DNA of 64,000 nt, taken from Rhyacichthys aspro (lineage: Eukaryota; Chordata; Actinopteri; Gobiiformes; Rhyacichthyidae). The translations under genes were made by a program, and so were the position numbers. The DNA lies in assembly GCA_036850595.1 (NCBI GenBank), contig CM072160.1, forward strand, positions 16,595,906-16,659,905. Direction: 5' to 3'. Below, piece after piece: positions 39,054 through 53,069 of this stretch. Numbering within the stretch: position 1 is the first letter of the stretch; each line of letters opens with the position of its first letter. The notes below the pieces were generated by a model, which made no database searches, was not told the DNA's origin, and worked only from the letters and a program-made list of their open reading frames with translations.

Positions 39054-42000
39054 AGCAGACAAAATCCATGTTTCTTTTTAAAAACACAAATTTTGTTTCT
39101 AGCTTTTTATAAACATCACCTGACCTTTCTGACCGTAGGTGCTCCCAGGCTGCAGAAACGAAGAGCGTGAGGTGTGAGATTGTAATCTGAAATGTCACCA
39201 AAAACACCTCACACCTTTAATATGACTAACATGTCTCCTCACTTGTGCTTTTGACTAAACTGTGATAAAATAAAATGTGGCAGAAACCCCACGGATGCAT
39301 TATTTGTCGCGTTCTAACTGCTGAAAGCCTGTGTTAACTTCTTCCCAGCATGAATCACCATGCGACACTCAGCCCTCATTCTTTCTGGCTGCTAAGTGCC
39401 AGATTATGAGTCGTGAGCCTTTCCTTTGATACTGTGAGTATTTGCGCTCATTGTCAAGAAGACCGTCCACTCGCCCACTATGAAACTATTGTCCTCAGTG
39501 CTAACCACCGAGGGTTTCGAGGGCACACAAACTTCCCCTTCTCATTGTGATTCTTGGAGGAAATGCAGACAATACTAATTAATTTGAATGCCAGCAATCA
39601 AGCCTTTGCTTTATCTCTCAGACGGACTCTGTCACCTTCAGCCCAATGTGTCTGGCAATGCATTATTCTCTTTACTATATCAGAAGGATCACTCTTTCAA
39701 AGGCTTGTATTGATTTTGGCAGAGTTCGTTTTGGTGGAGAAAAAAAAAAAAAGAAGAAGAAAAAAAAAAGAGAGGATATAGCAAGGTTACTGTATTGATA
39801 ATTTATTTGCAAGAGAAGTGAGAAGTTCAACACAATTATGGCAGCATCAATTAAACTGTAAGTGATGAAATGACTTTGGGTGACTTTTTGTTAATTGCAT
39901 TTGTTCCGTGTTGAATTGGGTCGTTGAATTTTATTTGTAATGATGTTCAGGGATATATTTTTGAAGAAGGAAGTTATTGGGATGTGGAATGGTGCACTTA
40001 AATAGGGCAGTAAGTACAGGAAAAGGCATGTCCTCATTTGCAACGAAGAAAAGATGCACATTAATACAATTTGTTACGTGCGCTTGAAAGTGAAAGTGCA
40101 TTATACACAGTAGGCGTCTGGCACAGCACTTCTATTGTTCAAAAGTGCTGGCTCCACAACACGGGCTTCCTATTCCAGATTCCACATTTCCATGCCTTTG
40201 CCAGTACAAATATACACACTTCATTACAGGCACGGCATGTGTTTGGTCCGTGATGATCTTTCCCAAACTCATCCGTCCTTCCTCGATCAGATTTATTTAT
40301 ATCTGTCTAGGAATTGTTATGTGTTTCAATAAAATGTGCTTCTTTGATACTGAAACGTGAAAGGCCCTGTTGTGAAGTTTACAAGAAAACATACATCACC
40401 CCGGGTTGAGAGATAAACCTGAAGTGACTTTTACAGTTTCCTAGATTTCCACAACTTCTGTAACTGTCAGTGTTTTAATAGAGTCATATTTTAAAATGTG
40501 ACTCCAGTGGCTCCTTTTATTATTACTATAATATTTTATTATTCTCTTAGGTCAGCGTTTTACCTCTCCATTATCTAGTAACCTCTTTTACAAACCAAGT
40601 CTTCAATTCTGTTAAATAACTTTATCCATTAAAGATGGTTCTTGAAGGGGATTTTAGTTTTGGAATGTGAAACTTTCAAAAAGAGCTCGTGATGAATCAG
40701 CAGGACCAGATCTTTTCAACATTTCTTCAGGCAAAATATGGCAGACTTATTGTCAAATTGTGACATTTTTAGAAAGAATACATGGTAAACAGCAACACTG
40801 GGCTCCTAGACACAACACGGAGGTAACGGTAAAGTTTGACAGACAAAAAATGAACAAGCACTGAAACAAAAAGTCTGAAAAAATGTTTTAAGGTGTATCT
40901 GCTAATTACAATTTTGTTTTAGAATTGTAACCTGCATGTAAAATGGAAGTTTTACATCCCAGACCAGCCCATTTGTCATGAAAGGTGACAAATGGCATGA
41001 TATATTTATTAAAGTCAATTATATACTTTAGAAGATGACATTTTAATCTGTGGTGTAAGCAAGTGCATGAATCACTTTTAAGTAATTAAAGAATAGGACA
41101 AAGCAAAAGCTGTGGTTGCTACGTTAGAAAGTCAGAAGTTCATCCAGATGCACTTTCTCCAGTTTGTGGTCCTTATTAAATAGAAGTGGAATATGCAGAG
41201 TGCAGTTTGTCATTGCAACAGAAAGAATATGCCCTTACTAGTGTGTATTTGTGATGCATAAATGGAATAACATGTCTTGATTTTTTTGTAATGCAAGGTG
41301 CAGTTATTAAAAAGTTCTTCATGTCGCGCTTCCTCATCACAGGAAGTCCACTACGTTGTTATTGTTGAGGAAATAACTCACTATTTTACAATTCAAGTTT
41401 TGTTTAATGCAAAGAAAAGACAAAAGTGAAGAGTTGTAAGGCACCAACTCTATATGAAATCAGAACCAGCTCTTGCAATAGACACTATAAAAAAAAAAAA
41501 CAAAAAAAAACAAAGTATATTTTCTGTCCTATCTTCTTAGAATATCACTGTTTTACATTCATTATGAGTTTTCTTTTAGTGAGAACTCTCTTTACTCAAT
41601 TATCAGACGTCAGTGTTTAGAGCCACCTATTGGTCCCCAGACTGTTGGAACCACTGCAAAATACTCTAGTACCGTCCAGATATTTGGGAACACCCCGTTG
41701 GACAATGGAAATGACTCAAAAAGCATGCAACCCAAGTGAAAACATGCCACCATTTACTTTAAGCTGTATGTAGACCATTGATGTTGCACCTAATTAACTC
41801 TAGTATCGCAATGTACCAGCATCATACATCTACAGTTCATCCTTGAGGCTGATTGATGCCGTAACAAGGAATACAATCCGGCGCTAATTAGCGAGAACAG
41901 TACGTACACTCGGTAGTGGTTGTGAAAATGTTCTTCACACCCTCGGCCGCTATTTCTACACCAACCCATTTTCAGTCCTTACCCACCTGTCTCATCTCAT

Positions 42001-42999
42001 CCTTAACCTTTTGCTTCTCTTACACTCCTTGTATCCCTTTCATTTCCCATCATCCCCTCGTTCGAGCCTTTCCGCCCTCCGTCCCTTATTTGTCTCCATA
42101 TAGCTGACCTTTTAGCTTCCACTGCTGGGTCCCGGCGTCTAATGAATGGAGTCCTGCTGAGTGACCGCCAGTGTTAACCAAGTCTGCCACAGCGCTGGAA
42201 TGTAAGGGCCATATTTGAACACACATATTGACAAGACGCTGGAAAATGTCGTTTTAGAAACTTTGATGATTATACTTTCCTGGTTTTTGTATTATACGAG
42301 TTCTTTCTGACATGCTAATTGAGGTGAGAAAAAATGTGAGTTATTCAGTTAAATTTACCAGCCATTTTCTGAACGGCTCAGCTTTTCATCTGTTCAACAC
42401 TTCAACACTCAACAAATGAATGCATTAAGGCTGAAAACATGGTCAAGACAACAAGCAAAAGTTGATTTAGTTGATTGAATATGAGGTCTTTTGGGACCAA
42501 CAACAATGGCACATTCAAAGTCTCAAACTCTGTCCTATTTTCTATATTCCAATTTTGTTGTGGCTGTGTTAAATGTAGCCTTAGTTACTTGTTTTTAGCT
42601 GATGGGAGTGGCACATATTGTGGCACTTTTCGAAAATGCTCAGATCCAATCAATCTGGGAACAACCACTAACACAATCTCACTTTACTTCCTCATCCTGA
42701 TGCTCATTTTGAACTTTTGGTGGCTGGTGGTTTATTATTTGCATTTAAAAGATAATGTGAACTTGAATGGGTCTACTGTACCTTATGGCTAGAGAGTTTA
42801 TTGTAAGATAAATGAGGTGGGATGTAAAGTAATATTGGTGGTTTCCATTTATCAGTTCTGCCATTTTGTCTGAATACTTTTAGTCAACAGCTGCACCTGT
42901 AACATCTAGTTGTGTAGGATTGCAATGGTTTTAATCTTTTCATGTTTCACTGCTTGATCTATTCCCTTGATTGTGTATCCTAATGACTCTGTTGCATTT
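39054..42999. other. Intergenic, no gene seen
   Basis: Contains an A/G-rich tract at about 39738-39770 and unique-looking sequence otherwise. The stretch 39290-39540 is repeat-free and more GC-balanced than its surroundings. Open frames of 60-75 residues are unsupported. Confidence 0.45.
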
Positions 43000-43119
43000 T
43001 TGTACCCTGCACATAGTATGTATTACTGCTCATTTTGGACGGGGCATCCTTGAAAAAGACATTGTTGATCTCAATCTCTGGATTTTCACGGATTAATAAA
43101 GGTAAAATAAAATAAAAAA
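43000..43119 (+). repeat. LINE-like 3' tail fragment
   Basis: Contains GGCATCCTTGAAAAAGACAT, GTTGATCTCAATCTC and then ATTAATAAAGGTAAAATAAA running into AATAAAA. This ending (CTTGAAAAAGAxxTT, TCTCAAT, AATAAAGGTxAAATAAA) is characteristic of a widespread fish non-LTR retrotransposon tail as I remember it. Only the tail is recognisable; no ORF remains upstream. Confidence 0.5.
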
Positions 43120-43397
43120 CTGTCTAATTTCTCAAACGACTAGCAAACCAGCCATAACACCTTCCGTGTGGCTTGATCAATTTAGGCAGAAGATACAGGA
43201 TAATTAAAACAAGAACAAACAGATTAAAAACTGTTTTACCCAAAAGCCATTGTCACCTTAAAAGCTGCTAAAATTTGAGTCTTTTAAGTGCAATATTTTG
43301 AACTTATTTGGTTCAATTTTTGGAAGCCTTGCTATAGCTAAACGTGATAGATGTATAAGTGTTTTTAACTTACGGCCTTTCATCTTTTTACCTTTTT

Positions 43398-43467
43398 AAA
43401 CCCGTACTGTACCAGTGGATTGCACCCAGTTTTGTCGTACAATCACAATAAAGTTATTCTATTCTAA
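43398..43467 (+). repeat. LINE-like 3' tail fragment, second type
   Basis: Ends with GTCGTACAATCACAATAAAG and a TTATTCTATTCTA pentamer tail, the same ending type as the minus-strand fragment at 1583-1875. Short and diverged. Confidence 0.45.
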
Positions 43468-43469
43468 AA

Positions 43470-46400
43470 GAGGAATTCATCAGTTTTAAAACCTTAAACA
43501 AAACCCTAGATGTTTAGGGATCCGTCCTCATGACATGAAGGCAGATAGCTAAATGAAAAACAGGACCATGATCTCACTGTAGACAGCTGTAAATGTAGAT
43601 TTCCACAGATATCTACCTTAAAATACACTGAATCAACCTTGTGATATGGGACTTTGTGTTGACCACTAAGTTAACTCACTATCCCCATGATCCAGCTTCA
43701 TAATAAAGAACCCAGGGGTCCGCTGTTAGCGTTAAAACATACTTTGACACAGAAGTTTTGAGTATGACGAAATGTGAGACCTCTCCCTCAACAAAACCGC
43801 ATCAACAAAGCTATTATGAGTAATATGTCCAGCCCAGGATGCTAATGATGAGCCTTTTCTACTTTGCATCATTACAGTGAGGTAAGAACCGTCCAATGAC
43901 ACAATGACCTCGAGTGTGATGTCCTTCAGGCGAGACGTGGCTAACATCGCTAACCAGAGACGCTAGGAACTGTTCCAACTGATGCAGCAGATTTTTAAAT
44001 GAAATATAACATGAATTTATTGCACATATACATTATATTGATGGAAATGTAGTGAGCTTTTATTTTGTCACACAACTGTTTAATTCCCAAGCAACTATTC
44101 ATTTTTCCGATGATGATTTGAGATGGGAATGGTTTAGAACTGCATAGATTAAAGCCGGAACAGAAAGATCGTCATTTAAATGTGAGTTATTGTGGAATGA
44201 AAAGTAAGTTTCTCATAGTTTGGTGCTGCTTTTAAAAGGCATGTCTCTTTAATGGCTTTATTGCAGCTAATAAGTGCAAAGTTGCAGATTTCACACGTCC
44301 TCCCCTAATACACCTCACATAAATAACTATGCTTGACATGTCAAGAGCATGAACAATTTGTTGCTCCACTGGTTTCCATTAGGAGATGATAAGATTGGAA
44401 ACGAACACAGCATCAGTTTAATTTTACTACTGCCAAATATACTTAGTCTGATTTGCATTCTGAGCCGTGTGTGCAGTGTGATGTCTATGCAGAGAAGTTG
44501 TATGTTGTAAATTGGTTTCATGATTCGAATAAACATACAGGGGAAAAGAGACCGACTCAGAAATAGTCTGTGTAGTCTGTATGCTAATAGTGTCAGAGGC
44601 CAAGTGTTTTATGAAATTGCTTTTCATAATGCAACCATTTGAAAGACACCAGCAAGACGAGTCCTCTTTTTCTCTTTGAGGGTAGGCGGCCTATACGCTC
44701 ATCTGGAAAATTCCATGGTTGCATTTTCTTTCTTCCAATGAAATCAATCAAAAGTCAGTGTGTCAGCTATAAAGTGAAGTAAATGAAACGTAAGCTCCAT
44801 GTTCCTCTGGACAAGCTGTTTCCTGTGAGTTACCATTAGTTACAGCAGTAAAGCCACATTAAACATTTTTGAAAATGTGTGATGCAACAGCAGGAAAGCA
44901 AATAAATAGAGAGGAGAGAGCAATTTAGATATATTTCGCTCCTCTCTGCTTGGATAATGTGTGAAAACAGCAGTGACGAAAATAACAATGAAATAAAGAG
45001 GAAGACACTTCCAACTACTACACACATAGATTTATTTATTTATTTATTTTTAATATGTAGGGGGGGAAAAATCAACTTGGCAAAATTCATCCAAATCAGT
45101 TTAGTCAAATTCATTGTGAAACGTGGAATGTAAATATTACAGTGGCAAAGATGGAATGCTATAGAGGTATCTACATAGGAGCCCAAAACCTGCTAAATAT
45201 TATGAATCTATGCACATTTATATACATAGTTTATCTGTCAAAACTAATAAAAATAAAAGGTTTTAAACTAAAACATATGAATAATGAATGTTATTTTTTT
45301 TAATCTTCACATCATAGAATATAGTAAAAAAAAAAAAAAAAATGTGTGGTTATGTTTTTTATGTAAATGAATGAGTGAATGCTTGTGTAATTATTATTGT
45401 GGGACCCTTGCCCAATACAGTTGCCTGGTTTGCCACCCCATTGCAGTGCCTCTGGATATAATATAAACAATAAGAAGCCAAACATAACATAACTTAGTAA
45501 ACTTTGTTCCACATAAATTTAAAGATATTTTAGACCATCTCAATCCTGTCAAAACTATGCAACTTTGAATTCCACTTTTATTATTTTCTTTTTTGATCAT
45601 TTTTGATCAACATTGTTGTTGTAAAAGATCAAAGTTAACAAAGCCATGTTGAGACAATTTAACAAGAAAAGAGATACTGCACTGTATCTTGATATCAATA
45701 CTCAACCACCTCTTTCATCTGACCTGGCTGCAAAAAGTAAAAATGTCAAATACTGGCTTTTGATATGCAGTGTTTACAAAAATATGAGATATTAAGCATT
45801 TTTGATTTGTTTTCTTGACTTTCTTTTCCCACCTTGTCCATCATTATACTGTATAGCACTTAACCACTTACATATTTTCCTGATTTCACAGTCACATCAG
45901 GTATTTTAAACCCTCCTATCACATGAGTTTTGTTACTTTTTCTCATTCTGTTCAGGTCAGGCTGCTCATCCTTTGCTTCACCTTTGTCACTACAAAAGAA
46001 AAAAAAAAAAAAAAAAAGAGGCTCTTTGTAGAAGAGGCAGACACACACAGGCAGAGAAGAGGAGACACAAAGAACACATCTAAGAAAATGAAAGAGAACA
46101 TAAACAAGTCTCCCACCTCTCTTTCTTTCCCTTCAATCTCATATATAAATGTGATGGTTCCTCTCCCTGTACAAAACCCCAAAGGCAATTTAAAGAAAGT
46201 AGGGCAAAATGAAATATGGCTGCAATATAAAAACAACACTTCAGACGCACCGCAGCCTGATAAGACTCTGCGCACGTGAGATGAGCAAGTGAAAAAAGAC
46301 CGAGTGAGTCCGGGGTTGGTACGGCTGCGATGGGACACCAAATGGGTCATTAGACGGCTGAGTGTTTTATTAGGATTGAACTGAAGCTGGAGTTTCAAAT

Positions 46401-46620
46401 GAAATTTTACAACAGTGATATGGCTGTATAATCTATCATCCCAAGTCCTGCACAAGGCCACACGCAAGAAAAACCCACCCGGTCGCCAGGAATTTGTGTC
46501 ACTATTTTATTTTTTTTTTTAACAAATTCCAAAGGATTTGTGTTTCTATCCCAAAATTACATAATATAAACAGGGCCTACAACGTTTTCCAGGATTAAAA
46601 AAAATGTTTGTAGTGTTGGC
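43470..46620. other. Intergenic, no gene seen
   Basis: A-tracts lie near 45326 and 45996. The 171-residue minus-strand frame at 45952-46467 ends in a poly-Phe run read from an A-tract and has no domain. No RNA gene is recognised. Confidence 0.45.
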
Positions 46621-46755
46621 CTAAAATGTAAAAATGATCACTATTATTATTATCATATTATCATTATTAATTATTATCATCATCATTATTAGCATTACCG
46701 TTATTATTATCGTTATTATGTCGTCATCATCGTTGTTGTTATTGTTATTATTATT
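46621..46755. repeat. Imperfect trinucleotide microsatellite
   Basis: About 130 bp of ATT/ATC/GTT trinucleotides (TATTATTATTATC, CATCATCATTATTAG, GTTGTTGTTATTG). It is heavily interrupted, indicating age. The minus-strand frame across it shows poly-Asn/Asp/Ile runs. Confidence 0.9.
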
Positions 46756-49700
46756 TAAAAATTTCAAAAGCCGTGTTTGGGACAGTTTAACATAAAAAGA
46801 GATACACCTTGCAACATTGTAACCCCAATATAAAAATACAGCCATCTCTTTGATTTGGCCCACCTTTAAGATAAATAAATAAATAAATAAATACAAACAT
46901 AAACACTGACTTTTGACATTCATTCTTTACAAATTCAAATTCATGACAAAGAAAGCAGCATTTTTTTTATTTTTTTTTTTTCATGCTGCAGTTTTTGCTT
47001 TCACAACAAGAAGGTGACTGACAGTTTCTACACTGGTGCTATTGATTTGTCACTCACTTTTTTCCCCGCACTGATCGTAGATAAGTGTGACATCTAGAGC
47101 GATATAGGACCTGATTTTTCTTCTTCACAAACAAGCATGTAAAGTGTCTTTAGTTAAATTGAAACGCTCTACACTGACAGTTGAGCATATAGTAAACTCA
47201 CTATTAAATACACACACTCTCACACATATTCTGGCAACGTTACAGAACATACATTCAATTTGGAAGATTGGGTTCACAAACGCAGAATTATGTGTGCACT
47301 CGCTTAAGCCTGCAGTCACTCTGAGCGCCGCTTCTTTGACCTTTGACCCACGACTGCAAACACACTGGCATAAACGCACTAAATCCCTGCTAATCTGTCT
47401 GTGACATGGCCAGCGACATGTTGACTTCACCATATTACCCACAGTACACTAACTCCTGACCCAAATATGGATGGGGGCATTAGCTGAGATTGTGACCTGT
47501 TGTGATTATAGAGATGAACACGCATGCCTAAGGGTAAATGAATATTCTCTCAGATAGAAGTATGTGATGACTTTATGGCAGATTTGCACGCTCTTAAGGG
47601 CTTAATTACCCAGATGTTAAATACATTAGTAAAGTGGACACTCATCTGACCTAAATATCACGCTCTGAGTGGGTAGGGGGCAGTGGGTTCAGATAAAGTT
47701 GACATTCAGCCTTTTCATATACAACACAGTCAGGGGTAGATATTTCCAGCTATGAACGAGCAAAGCAAGCGTAATGCAGTTAAATATAAACCAGTTGATT
47801 TGATTTAAAGCAACCTGTTTTAATCCCAATTCTTTTTAAATTTAGTCTCCTGACACAGATGGTGCCCTTTAGTGTTATGTGTTGACAGTATGTTGACAAT
47901 GTTAGCCCACCGTGTCAACACTAAAAATGAACATCTCATTCTTTTTGTTGGTTGGTTTCATATTCCGTGACATCAGTTTTATCAAATGAAACCAGATTTT
48001 ATGTCCTGACACTAAAGTCACAATTTCCCTTCAAGCGTTAAGAGGATTTTAGGATTGTGGTTATGTTTCTGGTTGTGCCACTGGAAACCAGAGTTTGCAT
48101 CATCGTAGCTACAGGACTCCTTGTATTTTGCAGATTTGATATAAAAATAAATGTGCTATATAATTGAAACATTATCTCTGGCAAGCTTTTTTATTATTCA
48201 GAGCTGCATTAAAACACAGAAAGGCAAATATAAAACACAAAAAGTTGTTGAGTTCATGATGGAATGAGAGAAAATGTTTTTTTGAGGTATTATAAATATT
48301 AATAAACTATCACTCCTCTGTGTCAAAAACAACTAATACGTCATTGGTCAATTTTTGGAACAGCAAGTGTGATTAGCAGCCTCATTTTAGAAGACTGGCA
48401 GTTGCTAGCTGATAGCAAATATGGCAACGACACAGAGTTGGCTAAAGGTAAACTTTAGCAGTGAGAAGCACCTCAAACTCTTCTTGTTTATTTTACTGGT
48501 CATCACAGAGGTATAGACATGCATACAAAAGTAAAATCCTTTGGTAAACTACGCATACAGAAACATAAACAGGGAACTATTAATATGCTAAATACTTATC
48601 TTTGAATAACATTGGAAAAACTGCATTTTAATTGACACTACATCAAGCTGCAACAAAACAAACTACATTCACACATATGCTCAGCTGTAACATTTTCAAG
48701 AGCACTGCTGATAAACTCTGAAGAGTATGGATTTATGCATCTAATACTAACAATATATAATCATAACTTTTTTCTTTTCTTTTTTTTTAGTATTTTATCA
48801 TTGCTGTTCTACTGGCTGTTTTTATCCAGCAGCCAATAGCATTCTGGGACGAGGAGGTTTTGTCAATGTTTCAACTGGATTTAAAAGTTTGTTTTTATGT
48901 AGAACGAGAGCGCTATTCTTGTGTCAACGGTCTGTAAAACAAGGACTGAGCTCAGGGTTAAACCAGGACTAAAGCTAAGAACAGATTTCCTTCCTACATT
49001 TGTAAATTGGACAACCACTGTTAAGTCATCACTCGCCAACTGATAAGCTTGGGGGCCCCCCTGTCGGCTGTGGGGCCCTAGGCTGCTTCTCAATTTGCTT
49101 GTAGGAAGGGGCAGCCCTGTCCTCTGTTGACCATCTTTCATTCCAGACCGCTTGCTTCCTGCACTGGTTTACTATAATCTGTAAAGGATGCCTAGGCAAA
49201 GATTACAGATTATTAATGCATCCACTCATTATTTTGTGTGACATGTTTAAAGATTTATTGACGGTGAAGTATTCCAAGTGGAAAGTTAGTTCTTTATTGA
49301 GAAGGTCGAAGAAGTTCTTTTCTTCAACACTTTTATGACTTTCCTGTTTTTATTACAAGTGTGTTTATTTTATATTGTCAATCACAGTTTCTTGGAAGGA
49401 TAGGACATGATTTCCGGCTTTCAATACGCCCTCACCCTTCCTGCTTGAGAGAACTATTAAGGAAAACAGCCCTTAGCTTTGAACAATTGCATATGTGTTG
49501 ATATCCACACACTCATAGCCACATTTAAATAAAATATAGACAGTCGGAATGAGCATAACATAAACCAATATCCCTCTCTCTGACACCATGATTGGATATT
49601 TACTATCTCTTTGCTTTAAGCTTACACACAAGAAAAGAATTAAAATGTTCTTTTTTCCCTCTCTTTTTAACAGCTTATCCCTGCCTCCATAGCAGCAGAC

Positions 49701-50736
49701 TGACATTGACAGGGCATGGGTGAAATTAACTGGTGTCTGTGTGTTTGTCGGGTTTGAATTACACTTTATTTTGATGATGCTGGAGAGAGAAACATTCCCT
49801 CAAAGGCTTTGATATCAAATGCCTGTCATTACTGTCTTTTAAAAGCCTAATCCCAGATGGTTTGTGGTTTGGCCCTAGTCTGTGCCGTATCGCATCTCAA
49901 ATAACTGTTTGCTGGCCCTCTCTTTATCTTTACTGACTCTTTTTCTACCACTGTTAGTGCAAATATTTGACTTCGCCCCCTGCTGAGTTTGGTCACATCA
50001 CTGAAAAATGGGATCCAACTATGGCAGAGAGGGACAAAAAAACTGAAAATTATGGTTTTACATGGCTTTGGAGCAGCAAGAGGTTTAGTAAAAGAGAATG
50101 ATATTAGCTTTTTTTTTTTTTTTGGAGTATCTGTAACTCTGATTTGACTAAAGCCAGATGCATCAGACTTGGATGAATGGAAGCATGTTGGTTGAGCACA
50201 AATAGAACTCACTTCGACCTTTGTGTCACATTTACAGAAGATGTTAGTTAGTGTTAAATACTAACAGTTCCTTTGTTACAAACTTTCCCACAGCTTGGAT
50301 GAGTAGTAACGAGGTGGGAATAGATGTAACAATGATGGGAGTTTGTTGAACTTTGAGTTGATTTAAAAGGATGTGCCCTGTCACGTAATCCCATCCATTT
50401 TTACAAGATCCCTACAGAACAATAAAAATGCTATGATCAGAATAGTGAAATGGACTTGAATGCATAACAAATAGAGGCAGGAAAATGTCTAAAAACAAAC
50501 TTTATTAGCTGAAGTACTTGTAGCACGCATGAGCAAAAATAGCGATGAAGCCAAGCTGAACAACTCTTTAAAAGCTTCTCCTCAAACCACTGTCTATGGA
50601 CAATGCATTAGTGTAGCGCTAATTCCATCACTATGCTCCATAAGTACAATGATTTGTTTTTATATGATTAAACAAGTACATTATTTTAAAGCAACACTAT
50701 GTAACTTCTAAACCCAAAAGATGGAGTCTGAAAAAA
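46756..50736. other. Intergenic, no gene seen
   Basis: Includes an (AAAT)n run near 46872-46892 and T-tracts near 46962. The 121-residue minus-strand frame at 49847-50212 and others have no recognisable domain. A GC-rich palindromic patch GGGGGCCCCCC lies near 49050. Confidence 0.45.
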
Positions 50737-50968
50737 AGTCTATGGGCAGTAAACCTCAGGGCCCAAGAATAGATGCATTGTTAAACTGGAAATCAAGTTA
50801 AAGGGAAATGTCATAAATGCATCATAAGTTACCATAAAGTCACTGTGGAACTGATAATAAGATGATAATGATAAGAGATTAATCATAAACTGTTGTGTGG
50901 AATCAAGTTGTGTCATACTTGGTTTAAGACACTTGCCACTTCCGACTACCATGTTTTTTTCAAAAGCT
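50737..50968 (+). repeat. Local direct duplication, unit 1
   Basis: A segment starting AGTCTATGGGCAGTAAA and ending TTTTTTTCAAAAGCT recurs in the same orientation at 51471-51733. Shared blocks, in order, are CTCAGGGCCCAAGAATAG, GCATTGTTAAACTGGAAATC, GTGGAACTGATAATAA, and the long perfect stretch GGAATCAAGTTGTGTCATAC through CACTTGCCACTTCCGACTAC. Unit 1 has a few internal deletions relative to unit 2. Confidence 0.95.
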
Positions 50969-51470
50969 AAATATTTGCTAACAACAGTGTATTTTTCATG
51001 AGTGTGATGTAATATTTTCCCTGTTATATCTGTACCCAACCCATGCAGACAGTCAAAATGCTAAATTTGACAAATATCTGTTTGAAGGTATAATTTAAAG
51101 CAAAGAATCAAATTAAAGAAAGAGGTGTTAAGATAATAAAAGTCAAATAAGTCAATAAAAGATTAAAAGTATTGTGCCTGAAAATAAAGAGGCAGCATAC
51201 AATATTGATGACATCACTATGTATAGTTTTACATGTTTAAAAGATGGTGTTAAAACAGGGAAAAACCTCTAAAATGCTAACTAACTCTAACAGCTTTTAT
51301 GAAAATGATGACTAAGTTCTGTATTAGATTGAATAAGCAGAAAAAAACAGCAACCAAAACTGTACGTGGGTTGAACAATAAAGCGTTAGTATCTCCAATA
51401 CCATGTGGAATCAGTAATATACTGTATAACTAGATATGTTGGATTAATATAGTTTATTATTAACATAATC

Positions 51471-51733
51471 AGTCTATGGGCAGTAAAAGACCAGCTGATA
51501 CTCAGGGCCCAAGAATAGCTGCATTGTTAAACTGGAAATCAAGTAAAAGGGAAACGTCACAAATGCCACGGCTTATCATAAAACATGTTAATCATTGTGA
51601 TGATGAAGTTAAGTGGAACTGATAATAAAATGATAAAAAGATTAATCATAAGCTGTTATTTGTGGAATCAAGTTGTGTCATACTTGGTTTAAGACACTTG
51701 CCACTTCCGACTACCATTTTTTTTTCAAAAGCT
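51471..51733 (+). repeat. Local direct duplication, unit 2
   Basis: The partner of 50737-50968, offset by about 734 bp. It carries small insertions missing from unit 1 (for example AAGACCAGCTGATA near 51487 and a segment around 51572-51600). Neither unit shows TG...CA LTR ends, and no primer-binding site follows unit 1, so a tandem segmental duplication is likelier than a retrotransposon. Confidence 0.95.
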
Positions 51734-53069
51734 GGGTGCCTTTCATAAATACCCACACACTTCATTAACGCCACAAAACTGATTTCCGCTGGAGTACCAC
51801 TACTTAGTTCGACCCCGGGTCAGGAGCTTGCAGGTGTGTCTGTTGTGTTAATGTTGTCACTTGCTGACTCAATTTGACATCACACTTGACTGAGTGTTGC
51901 ACTACTTTTGGGTTTGGTTCAAGTAAAGTTCATCCAGTGGTGTCATGTCAATAGATATTCATTTAGGGATTGGAATCATCTGCTAAACTACACATGTGCA
52001 ATAGTCCTACACTGACATTACATTGTTGTATCTTGGACTCAGTACATCAAACAAAATTAGAAAACAAAATCTGCACCATATCTATTGTGTTTTATATAAA
52101 AAGGTAGATTTGGAGTCAATAGTCTCACATTTCCGACAAATTAAACAGAAACAAATTTACCATTGTGGTATTTGATAACTTAAATATGACTCCGCTGTCT
52201 GTTACATAAAAAGTACCCATCAACATCTCATACAGAGGTGTCTATAGCCCTAGGACTTGAGATTGTTGTGCTGCAGCTTTGCCAGGGCAGGAAGGGGCAA
52301 TTTTAAGATAAGACTGCAACTTTGCTTTCAGAAGTCACATTGTTGTTGTAAGGCTTATCCCCTGCTGTCTGAAAGCTATACCCTAAGTTACCCTAAAGCA
52401 ATCAGTTGGTTCAAATGTAACAAGAAAGTTCAGTCACTTGATAATGAAATGGGACAATGCCAAGATTTGTCTCAAGTTGAAATATCAAATGAAAAAATCT
52501 GCAATGGAAAATAATACACTAGTGCTATCTCATTGAAACAGTGTGCTGGCACCAGATCACAAAGAGACACAAAAGTAGAATTCCTCCCTTCGATTGTGAT
52601 GGTATCAAGGTGGTCCGGTTCTAACAGGATGCAAAAGGTCATATTTTACCCTCATTTGAAATGTCTGCAGCCACTCGTTTTAATAAGATCGTCTTCAAAC
52701 CCAATGAGAATGAATTCCAGAGTTGTTTAATCTTTGTTATGTTAGGACAGTGTAATTTAAGCCATATTAAATGTCATGTATTTAATTAAAAGTGAAACAC
52801 TCAAACCTGGTCTTTGTAGCATATAAAAATGTATATTCTATATGCATTAGATTGACACAATACTCATCAGCAGCTCCACCCTTGTCAAATTTAGATGCAC
52901 TCCCTGAACTTACAAAAAACAAAAAATGACACTTGTTTTTGTCATTGTCAACATTCTCTGGCTGTATTTCTTCAGTAAAAGTTGAGTGTCTGTGTTACTC
53001 TCACTTTATTGTTGTTTGTTACATGCTCTGTCACGTTGCCTGTGTACTGGACAGACTCCTTTTTTTTAA
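51734..53069. other. Upstream flank of the cholinesterase gene, no gene seen
   Basis: Unique-looking AT-rich sequence. Open frames at 52257-52514 and 52533-52730 have no domain. GC content and CpG frequency rise only from about 53070. Confidence 0.45.

Noticed and set aside
45952..46467. 171-residue minus-strand open frame
   Set aside because: Contains a poly-Phe run from an A-tract and no recognisable domain; a plus-strand frame overlaps it. Treated as chance.
49040..49090. GC-rich palindromic patch GGGGGCCCCCC and GGGGCCC nearby
   Set aside because: It resembles the subterminal GGCCC blocks of the hAT-like elements, but no terminal repeats or target duplication could be found.
50737..51733. 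Paired repeats as LTRs of a small retrotransposon
   Set aside because: No TG...CA ends, no primer-binding site or polypurine tract, and no 4-6 bp target duplication. Indels between copies fit a local duplication better.
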